From contig NC_091247.1 in NCBI RefSeq assembly GCF_042477335.2, positions 231,335,001 through 231,399,000 of the forward strand: 64,000 nucleotides of DNA, in the 5' to 3' direction. How positions within the stretch are numbered: the first letter of the stretch is position 1; each line of letters starts with the position of its first letter. Source of the stretch: Ovis canadensis (Eukaryota; Chordata; Mammalia; Artiodactyla; Bovidae). The notes under the pieces were generated by a model, which was given only the letters and a program-made list of their open reading frames with translations, did no database searches and was not told where the DNA came from. A program made the translations under genes and the position numbers. Shown one piece after another: positions 1-11,600 of this stretch.

Positions 1-422
1 CCGAGCGCACACGTGTCATGCGCGCCAACAACCCCAAGTACGTGCTGAGGAACTACATTGCACAGGGCGCCATTGAAGCTGCGGAGAACGGTGACTTCTC
101 GGAGGCAAGGGCCGCCTGCCCCCCTCCCCCCCCACCAGCCCACCCCCCCCTCTCCGCCAACCTCCCCGACCGCGCGCTTCTCGTTGTGGAGGAGGCCGGT
201 CCCCAACAGCCCCCCTCGCTCTCCACCCCCCTGCAGGTGCGGCGGGTGCTGAAGCTGCTGGAGACCCCTTACGGCGGGGAGGCAGAGGCTGCCGAGCCCG
301 AGGGGGCCGCGGAGGCCAGCGAGGTGGCCGCAGAGACCAGCGGGGCGGCCGGCCGGCGGCGCTCCTACAGCAGCAAGCCCCCGCTCTGGGCGGCAGAGCT
401 GTGCGTGACGTGATCCTCGTAA
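1..422 (+). CDS. SELENOO: Selenoprotein O, last two coding exons (5' part outside window)
   Basis: SELENOO is a mitochondrial pseudokinase-fold enzyme that transfers AMP to proteins (known of the family). Only the C-terminus is present. The first exon piece (to 104) reads ERTRVMRANNPKYVLRNYIA and on to GDFSE; the last exon (237-422) reads VRRVLKLLETPY, an Ala/Glu-rich linker, then SYSSKPPLWAAELCVT. Both match the human C-terminus as I recall it. The frame then meets TGA at 411-413, followed by Ser-Ser and TAA at 420-422, so the protein ends C-V-T-U-S-S, a CxxU redox-type motif. The join is phase 0 through a GC-AG intron. The linker between the conserved blocks is rich in Ala, Glu and Gly and is probably the least conserved part. 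The gene converges on TUBGCP6. Identification is very secure; the exact first base of the partial exon lies outside the window. Confidence 0.95.
105..236 (+). other. SELENOO: SELENOO last intron, GC-AG type
   Basis: The upstream exon must end after codon GAG at 102-104, because the next residues (VRRVLKLL) resume at 237 after CTGCAG. The intron therefore starts GCAAGG, which fits the usual GC-donor context AG|GCAAG, and ends in CAG. No GT donor is available at the border. The intron is 132 nt, a multiple of three, with no stop in the reading frame, so a retained intron would add 44 residues and keep the Sec tail. Confidence 0.8.
411..413 (+). other. SELENOO: Selenocysteine-encoding UGA codon
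   Basis: TGA in frame after GAG CTG TGC GTG ACG, followed by TCC TCG TAA. The order C-V-T-U-S-S is the known SELENOO ending, so this TGA is read as Sec and is not the stop. Automatic annotation that stops here would lose three residues including the catalytic Sec. Confidence 0.93.
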
Positions 423-577
423 CCGCCCTGGGGACTCCGCGCAGGAGGCCCCGGGGCCGAGCCCTTGAGTCCACGAGGCGGCTCCCGCTCCCGTCTCTCC
501 GTGACGGCGGAGACGTCCAGTCAGGACCTGACCCGTCTCCACCCGACGCCGACTCGCCACCCCTGCCCCAGGCTCTG

Positions 578-650
578 CTCCCCATGACATGCCCCACGCC
601 CGCACCACGCGGCCCCCACCCACCTGGCGGGGGTGGAGGGGGGCGCGGCC
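578..650 (+). promoter_or_regulatory. SELENOO: Candidate SECIS element in SELENOO 3' UTR
   Basis: A SECIS must lie between the stop (422) and the poly(A) signal (655). ATGAC at 584-588 could be the 5' half of the SECIS core. About 12 nt further is a CC(C) run at 599-601, where an apical AA or CC is expected; SELENOO is one of the selenoproteins known for CC in place of AA. The C-rich stretch 592-595 can pair with G-rich 629-632, and GGAG at 635-638 could be the 3' half of the core. I could not fold it, so the exact limits are uncertain. Confidence 0.45.
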
Positions 651-654
651 CCCC

Positions 655-660
655 AATAAA
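655..660 (+). promoter_or_regulatory. SELENOO: Poly(A) signal AATAAA of SELENOO
   Basis: AATAAA on the + strand, 233 nt after the stop codon, in a C-rich 3' UTR. The mRNA end should lie near 675-690. Confidence 0.85.
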
Positions 661-739
661 CCGGCAGCCTCCTCAGTGGCCCCGCGTGGTTGCCCCGCCC
701 CCCCCGCCCCGGAGACAGAGGCTGGAGGGCGGGTACACG

Positions 740-745
740 TTTATT
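740..745 (-). promoter_or_regulatory. TUBGCP6: Poly(A) signal AATAAA of TUBGCP6
   Basis: TTTATT on + is AATAAA on -, only 16 nt past the TUBGCP6 stop codon (762-764). The 3' UTR is therefore extremely short, about 40 nt. Confidence 0.85.
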
Positions 746-761
746 GCGGCCGAGCCGGGGC

Positions 762-2620
762 TCAGGCGTCCTGGTAGTAGTTGTTGAAGTTGATTCGCAG
801 CAGGAAGTCCTCCAGGTGGGGCTGGTAGCCGCGGTTCACCAGCTTGCTCACCACTGCGAGGGGCGGGGCGGGGGAAGGGGCGGGTTCAGTGAGCCGGCGT
901 AGCCCCGGCCCCAGCCCTCCCCCCGCCCCGGGGGGCGTCACCTTTGAAGAGGAAGCGGGAGTAGTACTTGAAGGCGCTGTAGGACTGCTGCATGAGGGCA
1001 AAGTTGGGGTGCTCGGGGCCGCGCGGGCCGCCGGCCGGGCCCCAGGGCTGGGAGATGAGCTGGCTGCGGAACTTGAGGACCAGGCTGAAGACGCTGTGGA
1101 TGACGTTCATGACCGGCGCCGCCTTCTCCGTCAGCAGGCCCCTGGGGGGAGGCGGGGGCTGCAGTGGGTGCGCCCGAGCCAGGGCCGCGCGGGGGCAGGC
1201 CGCAGCTCACCTGAAGACCGCCTTGTGCAGGTACTCGGCGTGGGCGCGCTGTATCTCCTCCAGGTCGCCCACCGAGGCCAGCCTGGCCTGGAACTCGCAC
1301 CAGCTGACGTGCAGGATCTGGTTGGCGATGTAGCCCTGGGTGACCTTGACGAAGTGCTGCATCTCGTGCTTGAAAAGCTGCAGCTGGCGGAACTGCGCCG
1401 AGCCGGCCGCCTGGCTCACCCGCGCTGAGGGGGGGAGAGGGGAAGGCAGGGGTGAGTGCCGCCGCCGGCGGCGCGGGCCCCTCGGGCCCCCCAGGCTCAC
1501 CTGTGCGCTTGAGGTGGAAGCAGACGTCCTTGAGCGTCCACATCATGAGCTTCAGCTGCAGCAGGAAGGAGAAGATGCCGCCGTACCTGCTCAGGCAGCC
1601 CTCGGTGACCACGATGTTGAGAGGCCAGTCGACCTGGCAGGGAGGCCGGCTCAGTACAGCTGCATCCCGGGACCACCCCCACCGCCCGCGCCAGGGGGCG
1701 CTGCTGACCTTGTACCTGAGCTCCAGGCAGCTCAGCACGTCCGGGGCGTTGGGGGCGAACGTCTCGGGCAGGAACTTGAGGGCGAAGGAGAGGTTGGCGG
1801 CGTGCGGGCTGTCGCCGTGCAGGCTGTATTGCAGGGCCTTGCTCAGCACCGAGTTGAGCACCAGGGGGCTGAGAAGCTCCCCGGGCGTCTGGCCCGCCCC
1901 AAGCTGCAGGGACAGGACACAGCGTCCCAAAGCGTCCAGAGCCTGCCCGCCGCCCCTCTGGCGCCTGGCCCGCCCGAGCTCACCTTCTCGAAGAGCAGGT
2001 CGCTGAGGGACTGGGCGAACTCTCCGTCCTCCATCAGCAGGAAGTGCCTTAGCGCCTCGAAGTGCGCCCCGAGGTTCAGCTCCACGAAGAAGTAGTCGAC
2101 CACGGCCTTGTTCACCAGGGAGACGCTGGCGGGAGGGGCCTGGAGTTACTGACCGTCGCGGGGCGGAGCCGGGCGGGGCAGGGGGAGCGGGGCCGGGCCG
2201 GGGAGGGAGCAGAGGGTCAGGCGGTGCTCACTGGGCAGCCAGCGGGGCGGTAACAGAGTGCTTCATGAGCACGGGCAGCGGCAGCAGCTCGCTCAGCTGC
2301 ACGGCGCTCTCGTCTGCGTCTGACGGGACCCGGGCGTCCTCGGGGAGGGCGAAGGCTCGGGGAAGCCCGTGGTGCAGGAGGCGGGCCACCGGAGGCTCCG
2401 CTGCGGGGTGATAGACTGCAGTTAGGCCCCAGGGACACGGGGCCAGGCTGCCTCCCGCCTGCCCGCTGTGGCCGGCCCACTCACACATGGCCTCGTAGCT
2501 GTCCGGGTACTGCTCCAGGCGGTAGTGCCCCGCCAGGCCTGCCAGGTAGGCCTGTTCCCGGTCCCAGAGCTGGGCTGCCGCCTCGCCAGGGTCTGGGCTG
2601 CTCTGGACGTCTGCATCCTC
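762..2620 (-). other. TUBGCP6: TUBGCP6 exons 18-25: C-terminal Grip2 (gamma-tubulin-binding) half
   Basis: Eight exons separated by introns of about 70-110 nt encode residues of about 1219-1644. Landmarks in order: [13 protein letters not shown] (exon 18), [15 protein letters not shown] (19), [18 protein letters not shown] (20), [11 protein letters not shown] (21), [19 protein letters not shown] (22), [18 protein letters not shown] (23), [18 protein letters not shown] (24), [16 protein letters not shown] (25). This is the most conserved part of GCP proteins and the half that contacts gamma-tubulin (family knowledge). Exons 22 and 23 join inside codon GCG (KRTA|RVSQ). Confidence 0.93.
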
Positions 2621-5600
2621 CTAAGATAACCCAGCCTCGAGGGACCCGCCTCCTTCCCTCATCTGAGAGGAGGGACCAGGAGGCAGACCACACCCGCCCT
2701 GCCCAGTCCCAGGACAGAGCCGTGCCTGCCCACAAAAGGCCCAGCACACCCCCCAACCCCTGACCTGTGAGCCGGGAGAGAGGTCCCTGGAGTCCTCACT
2801 CATCCCCAGGCCTGAGCAGAAGAAATGGGGCAGGAGAGAGGGTCAGGGCCAACACCCGCGCCCCCCCCCCCACTGGTCCTCCCCGTCCTGGGCTCACAGA
2901 CGCCCCCAGGGGCAGGACGGCTCTGGGTCCCACTGACCTGGCTCCTCCGGGGTGCTGTCTCCCAGAGCAGCAGGTACAGCCTCAGCAGACAGCGAGGCCT
3001 GGGGGCCACCCTCCTCCCCGTGGCCAGGGCCTGGTCCAACCACCTGTGCGCTGGAGCTGCCTGAGGCTGTCTCCGCAGGCAGCCGTGGCATGTGTCCCTG
3101 GGCTCCCGAGCTGAGGCCCAACTGGGGCCCAGGGTCAGGTGGGCCCAACGGGGGCCTGGACAAATTGGGCTCAGCTTCCCCTGAGAGCACCCCCAGCATC
3201 ACACTGGACTGAGACACGTGTCCATGGACATTCCACCGTGGCCGGGAGGGGGCCACGTCCCACACATTCTCCCCGACCCTGATGCTGGCGTCAGACACGT
3301 GTCCATGGACTTTCCACCGTGGCCGGGAGGGGGCCACGTCCCACACATTCTCCCCCACCCTGATGCTGGCGTCAGACACGTGTCCATGGACTTTCCACCG
3401 TGGCCGGGAGGGGGTCATTCCAGAAGCACAGACCCCTCTGGGAACACCAGGCTCTGCCCCGAGGACCTGTGCTGTGGCCAGGCAGCGCTCCTCCTGGGGG
3501 GAGGGGTGCTGTGGGGGGTCAGGGCCATACGTGTCCAGCGGCACCTGAGTGTCCTCCTGCGGCTGCTGCCCCCTGCTGCCCGGGCTGCCTCCTGCAGTCT
3601 GGAGCGCCCCTGTGGAACCTGGGGCGGCCACAGCGGGCCTCAGGATGGTTCTGAAGTCATACTCCTGTGGCCCGACAGGCGCCAAGTCCACTGCTGTGGA
3701 CGGAGCCACGGGAGGCAGGTCGGAGCCGATGGTCTGCAGCGCCTCCTCCAGGATGGGGGCTGCGCTGCCAAGCCCAGGCTCAGCCCCCTGGGCCGCGGGC
3801 AGGAAGTCTTGGAGGCTGAGGCCCATGGAGAATGGCCCCGGCTCCTCTGCCTGCCCCCACAGCAAGCCTGCCCCGGGCCCTGCGCGATAGGCCTCGGCTC
3901 CTGGAGACTCGAGAGGCTGCAGCGTGAGCACACTCTGCCCGTGAGGGCCAGCCGGGGCCGCCTCCCTCGGCTCCTCTCGCCCGGGCTCACAGCTGCCGCC
4001 TCTGTCGCGGGGCACAGGGCCCAGAAAGGAAGCCTGAAACACAAACGCACATGGGTTCCCCCTGGTGTCTGCTTCTGTCCCCCAGGTTCAGTTCTGCACC
4101 CAACACTCAAGCCCATGAAAGGGGACAGTGGGGACACATGCCAGGCCTAGGGCAGCCAACTCAGAGCCCACCCTCCATGGCCTGGGTCCTACCTGGTCCC
4201 CTGCCCATGAGTGGGCACTTGTCTGGGAGCAGGCACCAGGGAGCACGGCCGGCTGCTCTAGGGGCCTCCCCTCAGCCATGGCCTCTAGCATCCCCTGAAA
4301 TGGAACCAGCAGAACGTGAGGAGGCAGCTTTGGGGGGTGAGAGCCCCAGCCCCGGCACCACGCTTGCAGGTGCACCGATGCAGCGGGGCTCCGCAGCAGC
4401 TGCCCAGAGCCTGGCTGGCATGTGGCACAGCCCATGTCACCTGAGGGCAGCCCAGCCTCTCCTGGTCACGCCCCTCTGGGCACCTGGTGAGAGCGTTACC
4501 CAAACCCCGCAGTGGGCACGCAGTGGGTCTGTGTGTGACTTCAGGGCTCCTGAGTCCCCGAGAGCCCAGAGAAGAGCTCCTGGGTGACGAGTGGCAACAC
4601 CTGAATGCACTTCTCATCTTCCAGGAGAAAACGAAGCCGCGCGCTGGCCAGCCGGTGCCTCCGGACCTTCCACAGTGCCCTCTGCTCCCGACGAGCTGCC
4701 TCTGCAGACAACTTGCTGTAATGATCCACCAGCGCCTGCCTGCAGCCACCCAGACAGCATGGGCCACCAGTCACCCCACTGTCCAGCCAGTGCCCTGTGC
4801 GGGGGCCCCCTATGGGAAGCCTACGCCCGAGCACCTTCCCTAGGTGGGCAGCTGGCCCCTTGGAGCCCGCACAACACCTGCAGGGCCTCACTGGGCAGGT
4901 CTTTCTGCCTCTCCCCCCAAATGGGAGCCCCTGGCGGGCAGGCACAGTGCAGTCACTCAAAGTGAACCCCAGACGAGCTCCCCCACAGCCTGAAGCACAG
5001 GGAGCAGTGCCGGCCGGGGGCCCAAACCCTCTGAGGTGTGACCTCGCTCCTCACTGAAGGTGATTCTCACGCTGCCGCGCCACCTCCAGAGCATCAAGAG
5101 GTGATGCCAACGGCACGAGGCAGTGGGAACGCCTCACTTAATTCAAAGCTGGCCACGTTACAGCCAGGGATGCTGGCTCTCTCACCAACATGAAGCTGGT
5201 CTCAAGCCCAGCCTGGCCATGTTTAATTCAGCTGCCACAGGCCAGGGACACTCCCTCCACAGCTCATTTCCTCCGAACGTAAATGAGAGAACAACGTCAA
5301 TCATACACGCGTGTGTACATACTCGAGTCAGCACGGATGCACACGGACACGCGTGCACTCAGCGCTGACTGGCTCTGTCGCGCTCCGTGAACAGCCCCAG
5401 GGTCAGGACCACTGACCAGCCGAGGAAAGAGCGGGGCTCCTTCTGAGGCGCCAGCTGTGCTGGCAGCTCAGGAAATGCAGGGAGGGAGGAGGCACGCCAG
5501 AGCACAAGATGCTCCCGGACGCCGTGCTGGGTGAATCCCTGTCTCTCAGTCAGGCTGCTAACAGGTTTAAAGGCAGATTTAAGAAACAGGCAGTTCAACT

Positions 5601-8600
5601 TCAAGGAAACAGAGAGGCAGGATGCGAGCACAGCGTGGACCGAGCCTGGACCCCAGCGCACAGAGAGCGACTGCAAGAAGAGCAAGCTCAGACTGCCACT
5701 GCTCCCCGACACAGGCGCCTGAAAGGTGCCCGGGCACTGACAAAAAGGCAACCGACCATCACAAAGGCCGAACCAGCCGCGACTTCCTGGAAGGCTGAGC
5801 CGGCATGGCCATGGTGCCCCCAGCCACCCACCTGGCCTTCCTCTCCAGCTGCTCCTCCAGGGCCCTCAGCCTCCTCTCCCGGTCCCGGAGCTCGCGGGCA
5901 TAGCTGAAGTCCTCGTCCAGCTCCTCCTGCCTGGCTGCCCGGCGTCGCTGCAGAACACCCCACAGGCGCCCCGCTAGTGAAGTCGACCCCTCGGGCCCAC
6001 CCCCCGGCCCTGGGCCAGCCCCCCACCTCCTGGTCCTTCACAAACTGCTCCTTCAGCCTCTGGAACTGCTCTCGCTTCCGGGCGTCCGAGACCATCCGCT
6101 CCGACATTTGCCGATCTGGAACAAGACAGCCAGGGTCCATGGTGAGGAGCCCCCGCAGGAGGCCCTCGACATGGAGGGGCAGGTGAGCCACACACACCGC
6201 TGAGTGCCTGCAGGACCCTGGACGCCGCCTCCCGGGCCTGGACAATTAATTCTTGCTTTGCAATTTCCATCCGTAATTCCTGAAAAACACCACCAGTGAT
6301 TGATGCATCTGACCTTTCACCCCCCACCCCTGGGACAGCCAGGGAGAGGGGTCTGCTCAGACCGGGTCTGGGGGTGCAGTGCCCGTCCTGCAAGGCAGTG
6401 AAGCTGGTCCCCAGGCAGGTGACACCTTCTCTCAGAGCGATCCGGGGCCAAGACCCCAGCCTTCATGGCCACCCTGGCCCTCCCACAGAGGCCAGCCCCC
6501 TGCACCCCCAGGGTTCGCCCCTCCACCCGACTGGTTCTCAGAAGTCTGCCCTGCCCACAGCTTCCTGCTGCCCACAGCTTCCTGCTGCCCACAGGTGCCA
6601 AGACTTTGCATCAACCCCTCCCCAGGACACAGGACCCTCAAAGCTCGGGCCTCAGTGCACCTGACCCTTCTAAGCAGGACGGGGGCTCAAGGGAGCCACT
6701 GAGGCCAGGAGCCACAGCCCGGCCAGGGTGGGGCTACCTAGCGCCCAGCCCACCCCGGGAGGAGAGGAGGGGGGTGCCAGGGAAGGCCAGGCTGTGGTGC
6801 CCTCACCTTTTCCTCCTTGCTGACCGAGCTGTGGCGCGCCACCCTCTCCATGCGGCCCACGTAGGTGGCGCAGTCCTTCTCGATGTCCTTCAGCTCCTCG
6901 AGGGAGAAGACCACGGAGATGCGCGGGACCGGGACATCCGAGCAGCAGAGGTAGTGCTGGGTGGGGGGTGGCGCGTGAGCCCAGGGGCTCGCGGACACAG
7001 CCCGCCTCACCTCCCGCTCGTGACCCATGTGGACAGCCTGCCTCAGGAATGCTGTGCGCCCCGCTGACACCCTCCACGGCTCCAGAACAGCAGGTGTGGG
7101 TCTCCGCCCACACCTCTGCAGCAGAGGCCAGGCCTGGCTCCCACAAGTAAGGCTCCAGGAAAAGGTGGGAAGGCCCAGACACACCCACAGGGCCTCCCTG
7201 AGGTCAGCCCCGCCCACATGTAGCCCCGCCCCCCACAGCCAACACCTGGGCAGCTCCTGGGGGCTCATGGATACTGTAGCCCCCTCAGCAGCCCTGAGCC
7301 CATCCTGGGCTCTCCAGCCTGCTCCTCTCAGCCCTGCACTCGGCTGGCCGCTGTCCCCGCTCTGGCCTGCACCTGGCTGTTGCACTGCCGGGAGCCCCCA
7401 GTCCACACCCGCCAGCCTGGCCGGACACCAGAGAGCACCTCCTGCAGGGGCGGCCCATCCCACCCACTGCCACTGGCCATCTTCCAGGGGCCTTGGCTGC
7501 ATGGACACCAGCTCAGGCCTCTGCTCCAGGGCACGGCCAAGCCCTGGGACCCCTCACATGACCCCTGGGTCCATCCTCCTGCCAACACAGCCCTTCCCAT
7601 CCCTCTGGGGCAGTTTCCAAGGTGGGGGAGCGGGAGAAGCCCACTGCCCCTTTGGCCTCTGAAAGGCCTTCAGCTTTCCTCCCATCTTTGAAGGAGCACT
7701 AGAAACTCAACAGAGCCGCTCATGAAACTCTCAAGGGGACTGAGGTTGAGGTCACCCAACCCGAGCTGGAACACTATGGACCTGGGCTGAGGGCAGGTGG
7801 GCAGGCAACGTGGCGCTGGCGGAGGCCGGCCGCTCTGCCCCTCACCTGGGGGCAGCAGAGCTTCAGCAGATTGATGGTCTTCCCACAGACGTACACATCA
7901 TGGGCAATGTGGCTCAGGAACATGGGGACGCAGTCCTCCGCCTCTTTGGAAATGAGCACGTAGCCGTGGGTCCAGTAAAACCTGTCTGCACGTGGGACAG
8001 CCACTCAGGCCTGAGACCAGTGCGGCCCTGACCCGGCTGACAGCAGTGTCCCCGCCCAGCAGCAGCCCCCACCTACCTCTGAGGCCCAAGTACTCATGGT
8101 TCACCTGGATCATGAACTCTCCATAAACATCTCTGAAGACCCCACTGTAGACCCAGTCGTGGATGAACCTGCACGCGTGTGGAAAGGGGGCGTGAGCTGG
8201 GCAGGACATCAACAGGGTAGAGAGCTCCGCCCTGGGAGTGGGGGGCTGCAGTCCAAGCCCACCCCCCCAGAGCCTGCCCCACTCCCGCCCCGCCCCACCG
8301 CGTGTAGGGCTCGCAGCTGGTCTTGAGCAGAGACAGCAGGACTGGGTAATGCTCGTTGCTGCAGTTGTCCAGGGCCTCCTGGTAGAGGTAGGAGAGCAGC
8401 CTCACACCCTGCAGACAGCAAGGGGGGCTCAGCCATGCCACACACAGCAGGGGGGGCCCTGCCCGCCCCGGAGCCCGCCAGCCCTCACCGTGGGGAAGGC
8501 AGCCCTGGGCTCTCCGCCACCGGAGCCTTGGAGCGTGGCGCCAACGCCACAGAGCTCAGCCAGGTACCTGCACACAGAGGCGGGGAGACCAGGTGGGCAG

Positions 8601-11600
8601 AAGACCCAGGCGCTCCCCTGCCTGTCTGCATAGTCCAGCTTTAAAACCGCCTGCACCTCAAGAAGCTCAGCTTTGAGCTGCCTGTCAGGCCCCTCCCAGG
8701 AACCCCACGCAGCCCCACCTCCTTCCCAGGTCCGGCCGAGACTCTTGAGTCCACGGCCCGCCCCCACTCCTGCTGCTCCCCCCCAAGAGCCCCTCCTGCA
8801 CCCACCGCCTCCCCCAGGTCACCTCCTCCGCCATCCTGAACGGCTACCAAGTCCCCTTGGGCCCCCTGCCTCACTACCCCACTCCAGGCTATGCTCCCAT
8901 CACGCCCTCCAGACACCTCCAGGCTCAGCCTCCCCCTCACGCCCCTTCTCCAGCCCTGGGGCCTCCACACTCCTCCCCTCAGCCTGCAGGAACTCCTCTC
9001 CACTGAACCCACCCCTCAACCCCTAGCCCTCCACTCTGCCTTCTCCAGATGGCACCTGCCAGCAGGCACTCTGCCCATGTTCACTGACCAGCTCCTGAGT
9101 GCAGGTGCCAGGTCTGTCTGCAGGGCCCCTGTGTGCCTGTCGGGTAGGAGCCCTGATCCTGGGTTGGGCCTGCTGGTGGGCACCTCATGAACTCAGCTTG
9201 GTCAAGGGCCATCCAGACTCCAACCAGGAGGCTGCCCACCACCCAGCACGGCCCATGCCTGCCTCATCAACCACCAAGTTGCACGCCGAGACTTACCTGA
9301 GCTGCCGTCCCAGCTTCTTGAAGAGAAAGCCGATGGTCAGGAGGCTCAGGGTGGGCGGGGTGGAGAGCACGCAAGCGCGGTAGTACTGCAGGTACCGCCT
9401 CAGGCCGCTGGTGAAGGCCTGTGGGGCAGGAGGCTAGAAGGAGGGCGGCCAGGCACAGGGGCATGGCCACCAAGCTCGGAACCAGAGAAATACCTGGGTG
9501 TGGGAAAAAGTTGGGCCTCCACCCCCAAGCCTGGGGCTCCATTTCCCAAGGAATGGCCATGTACAGGTCACATGCAGACACCCAGCCCGGCCAGAAGCCC
9601 GAGCCCACTGTAAGCCCCCCAGGCCAGCTGCACCAGGAATCTGGACCTTGCAGATCCCGGGCAGCTGGGCTGTGTGCACAAACGCCAAGTCCCAGAGGGT
9701 CTCTGGCCACTCAGGCCACTGGGGTCCCAAGGACACTGGTATCCGGGGTGGTGCCCAGGAGCATGGCCCCAGCATGGCTCACATACTTCCAGGAGGTCTG
9801 CCGGAGCGCTCCAGTGCAAACGTCAGGCACCCAGGAGACCGCTGCCCTGCCCTCCATCCCAGTCAACACAGTAGTCCTGTCTGGGTTTTCCTCTGCCTTC
9901 CCAGCCCCGCTCTGGCCCATCCTAGAATCCGAACCTCGTCACATCACCCCAGTAGCCCTGCTGTGATGTCCGAATGCAAAGGGCCTGGCCCAGTGCCTGC
10001 GCTCTCTCTCAGGCTGCACGGCCCCCCACACAGCTGCCCACTGTCCCGGGGGCCTGCCCAGCATTTGCAATGATGACAAGGCTTTCAGGCAGACCTGGCT
10101 CAGTCCCGCACCAGGGGCCCGGTGGGGACCAGGCAGCACATGCTCCCTCCACACCACTGGCCTGCCCCAGGCCCACAGCCCCCAGCACTAGCCACAGCTG
10201 TCTCCCACGCTCTCATGGCCCCAACACATCCTCCCAGGTTTCCATGCAGTGATGGGCCAGGAAAGATGTGGTCCCCGGCCACCATTCCCAAAGGGCAACT
10301 GACAAACTCTGACGTCACTGAGGAGAGTGTGGCCTGGCGCAGAGGCCCTGGGGCAGGCCTGCGTACAGCACCCGGGGACCCACAGCGGCGTGAGGCAAGG
10401 CCGCACCTGGAACACGAGGCCCTTGCTGCAGGAGGGGTCCAGCGCGGGCTGCAGGGAGAAGTGGCTGAGGCGCGCGTAGTGCGTCCCGCACTCGGCCACC
10501 TCGGAGAGGAGGCTGCTGATGCTCTCGGGGGACGCTCCTGAGACATGGACACCCCTCTTCACCGTGAAGGTCTGAGCTGGCTGGAAGGGACAAAAGGGAA
10601 GTCCCTGGGGTGGGGCACTCAGGGTGGTGCTGCCTCCAGGCACCCAACCTTGGCACTGCCCCGAGCACCCCTAGACCGGGAGCCCCAAACCCAGACACAC
10701 AGAGAGGGCACAGGAGACAGAAAGCCTTCTGCCAGCAGGCTGCCACTGACAGGACATGACAGCTCCCACAGGTTAATATGGTAAACGTCGATGTCACGTG
10801 AACTTAAAGATCTAAAGAAACAAAAACCCAAAAAAGAGAACTCCAACGCCAGATGGCTTCACTGGTAAATTCTACCCATTAAAGAACACCAGTTGTTGGG
10901 ACGTCTCTGGTGGTCCAGTGGCTAAGACTCCTCACTCCCAATGCAGGGAGCCTGGGTTCAATTCCTCGTCAGGAAACTAGATCCCACATGCCGAAACTAA
11001 GATCAAAGATTCTGTGTGCTACAACCAAGACCCAGGGCACCAAATAAGTAAATTTTAAAAAAAGAACACCGATTGTTATTAAACTCTTCCAAAACTTAAA
11101 GAGGAGGAATACTTCCTAATTCTAAGAGGCCAGTATTGTTCTGATGCCAAAGCAACATACAGACATTACAAGGAAAAGACTACAGTCCAACATCCCTTAC
11201 GAACAGACACAAGAATCTTTGAGAAGGTATTAACAAACTGAATCTAGCAGCATGTTAAAGGATAGTACACTATGACCAAGTGGGCTTTATCTCAGGAATG
11301 CAAGGGCAGCTCAACATACAAAAATCAATGTAATATACATTAATAGAATGAAGGAAAAGTCACACATATGACCATGTCAGCTGATGCAAAAAAAGGCATT
11401 TGACAGAAGTCAACTCCATCCTAAAGGAAATCCATCCTGAATACTCACTGGAAGGACTGATGCTGAAGCTGAAGCTCCAATACTTTGGTCACCTGATACA
11501 AAGAGTCGACTTACTAGAAAAGATCCTGATGCTGGGAAGGACTGAGGGCAGGAGAAGAAGGGGACGACAGAGGATGAGATGGTTGGATGGCATCACTGAC

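Noticed and set aside
938-1930. 330-codon continuous - strand frame
   Set aside because: It runs through several TUBGCP6 exons and introns; the true protein follows the exon frames, and the rest is intron read-through.
3218-4150. 310-codon open frame on + opposite TUBGCP6 exon 16
   Set aside because: It is the shadow of a long GC-rich coding exon on the other strand; no domain, start context or splice evidence.
6560-6600. CAGCTTCCTGCTGCCCACAG repeat as a hidden exon border
   Set aside because: Wrong strand for TUBGCP6, and the flanking exons already join in frame.
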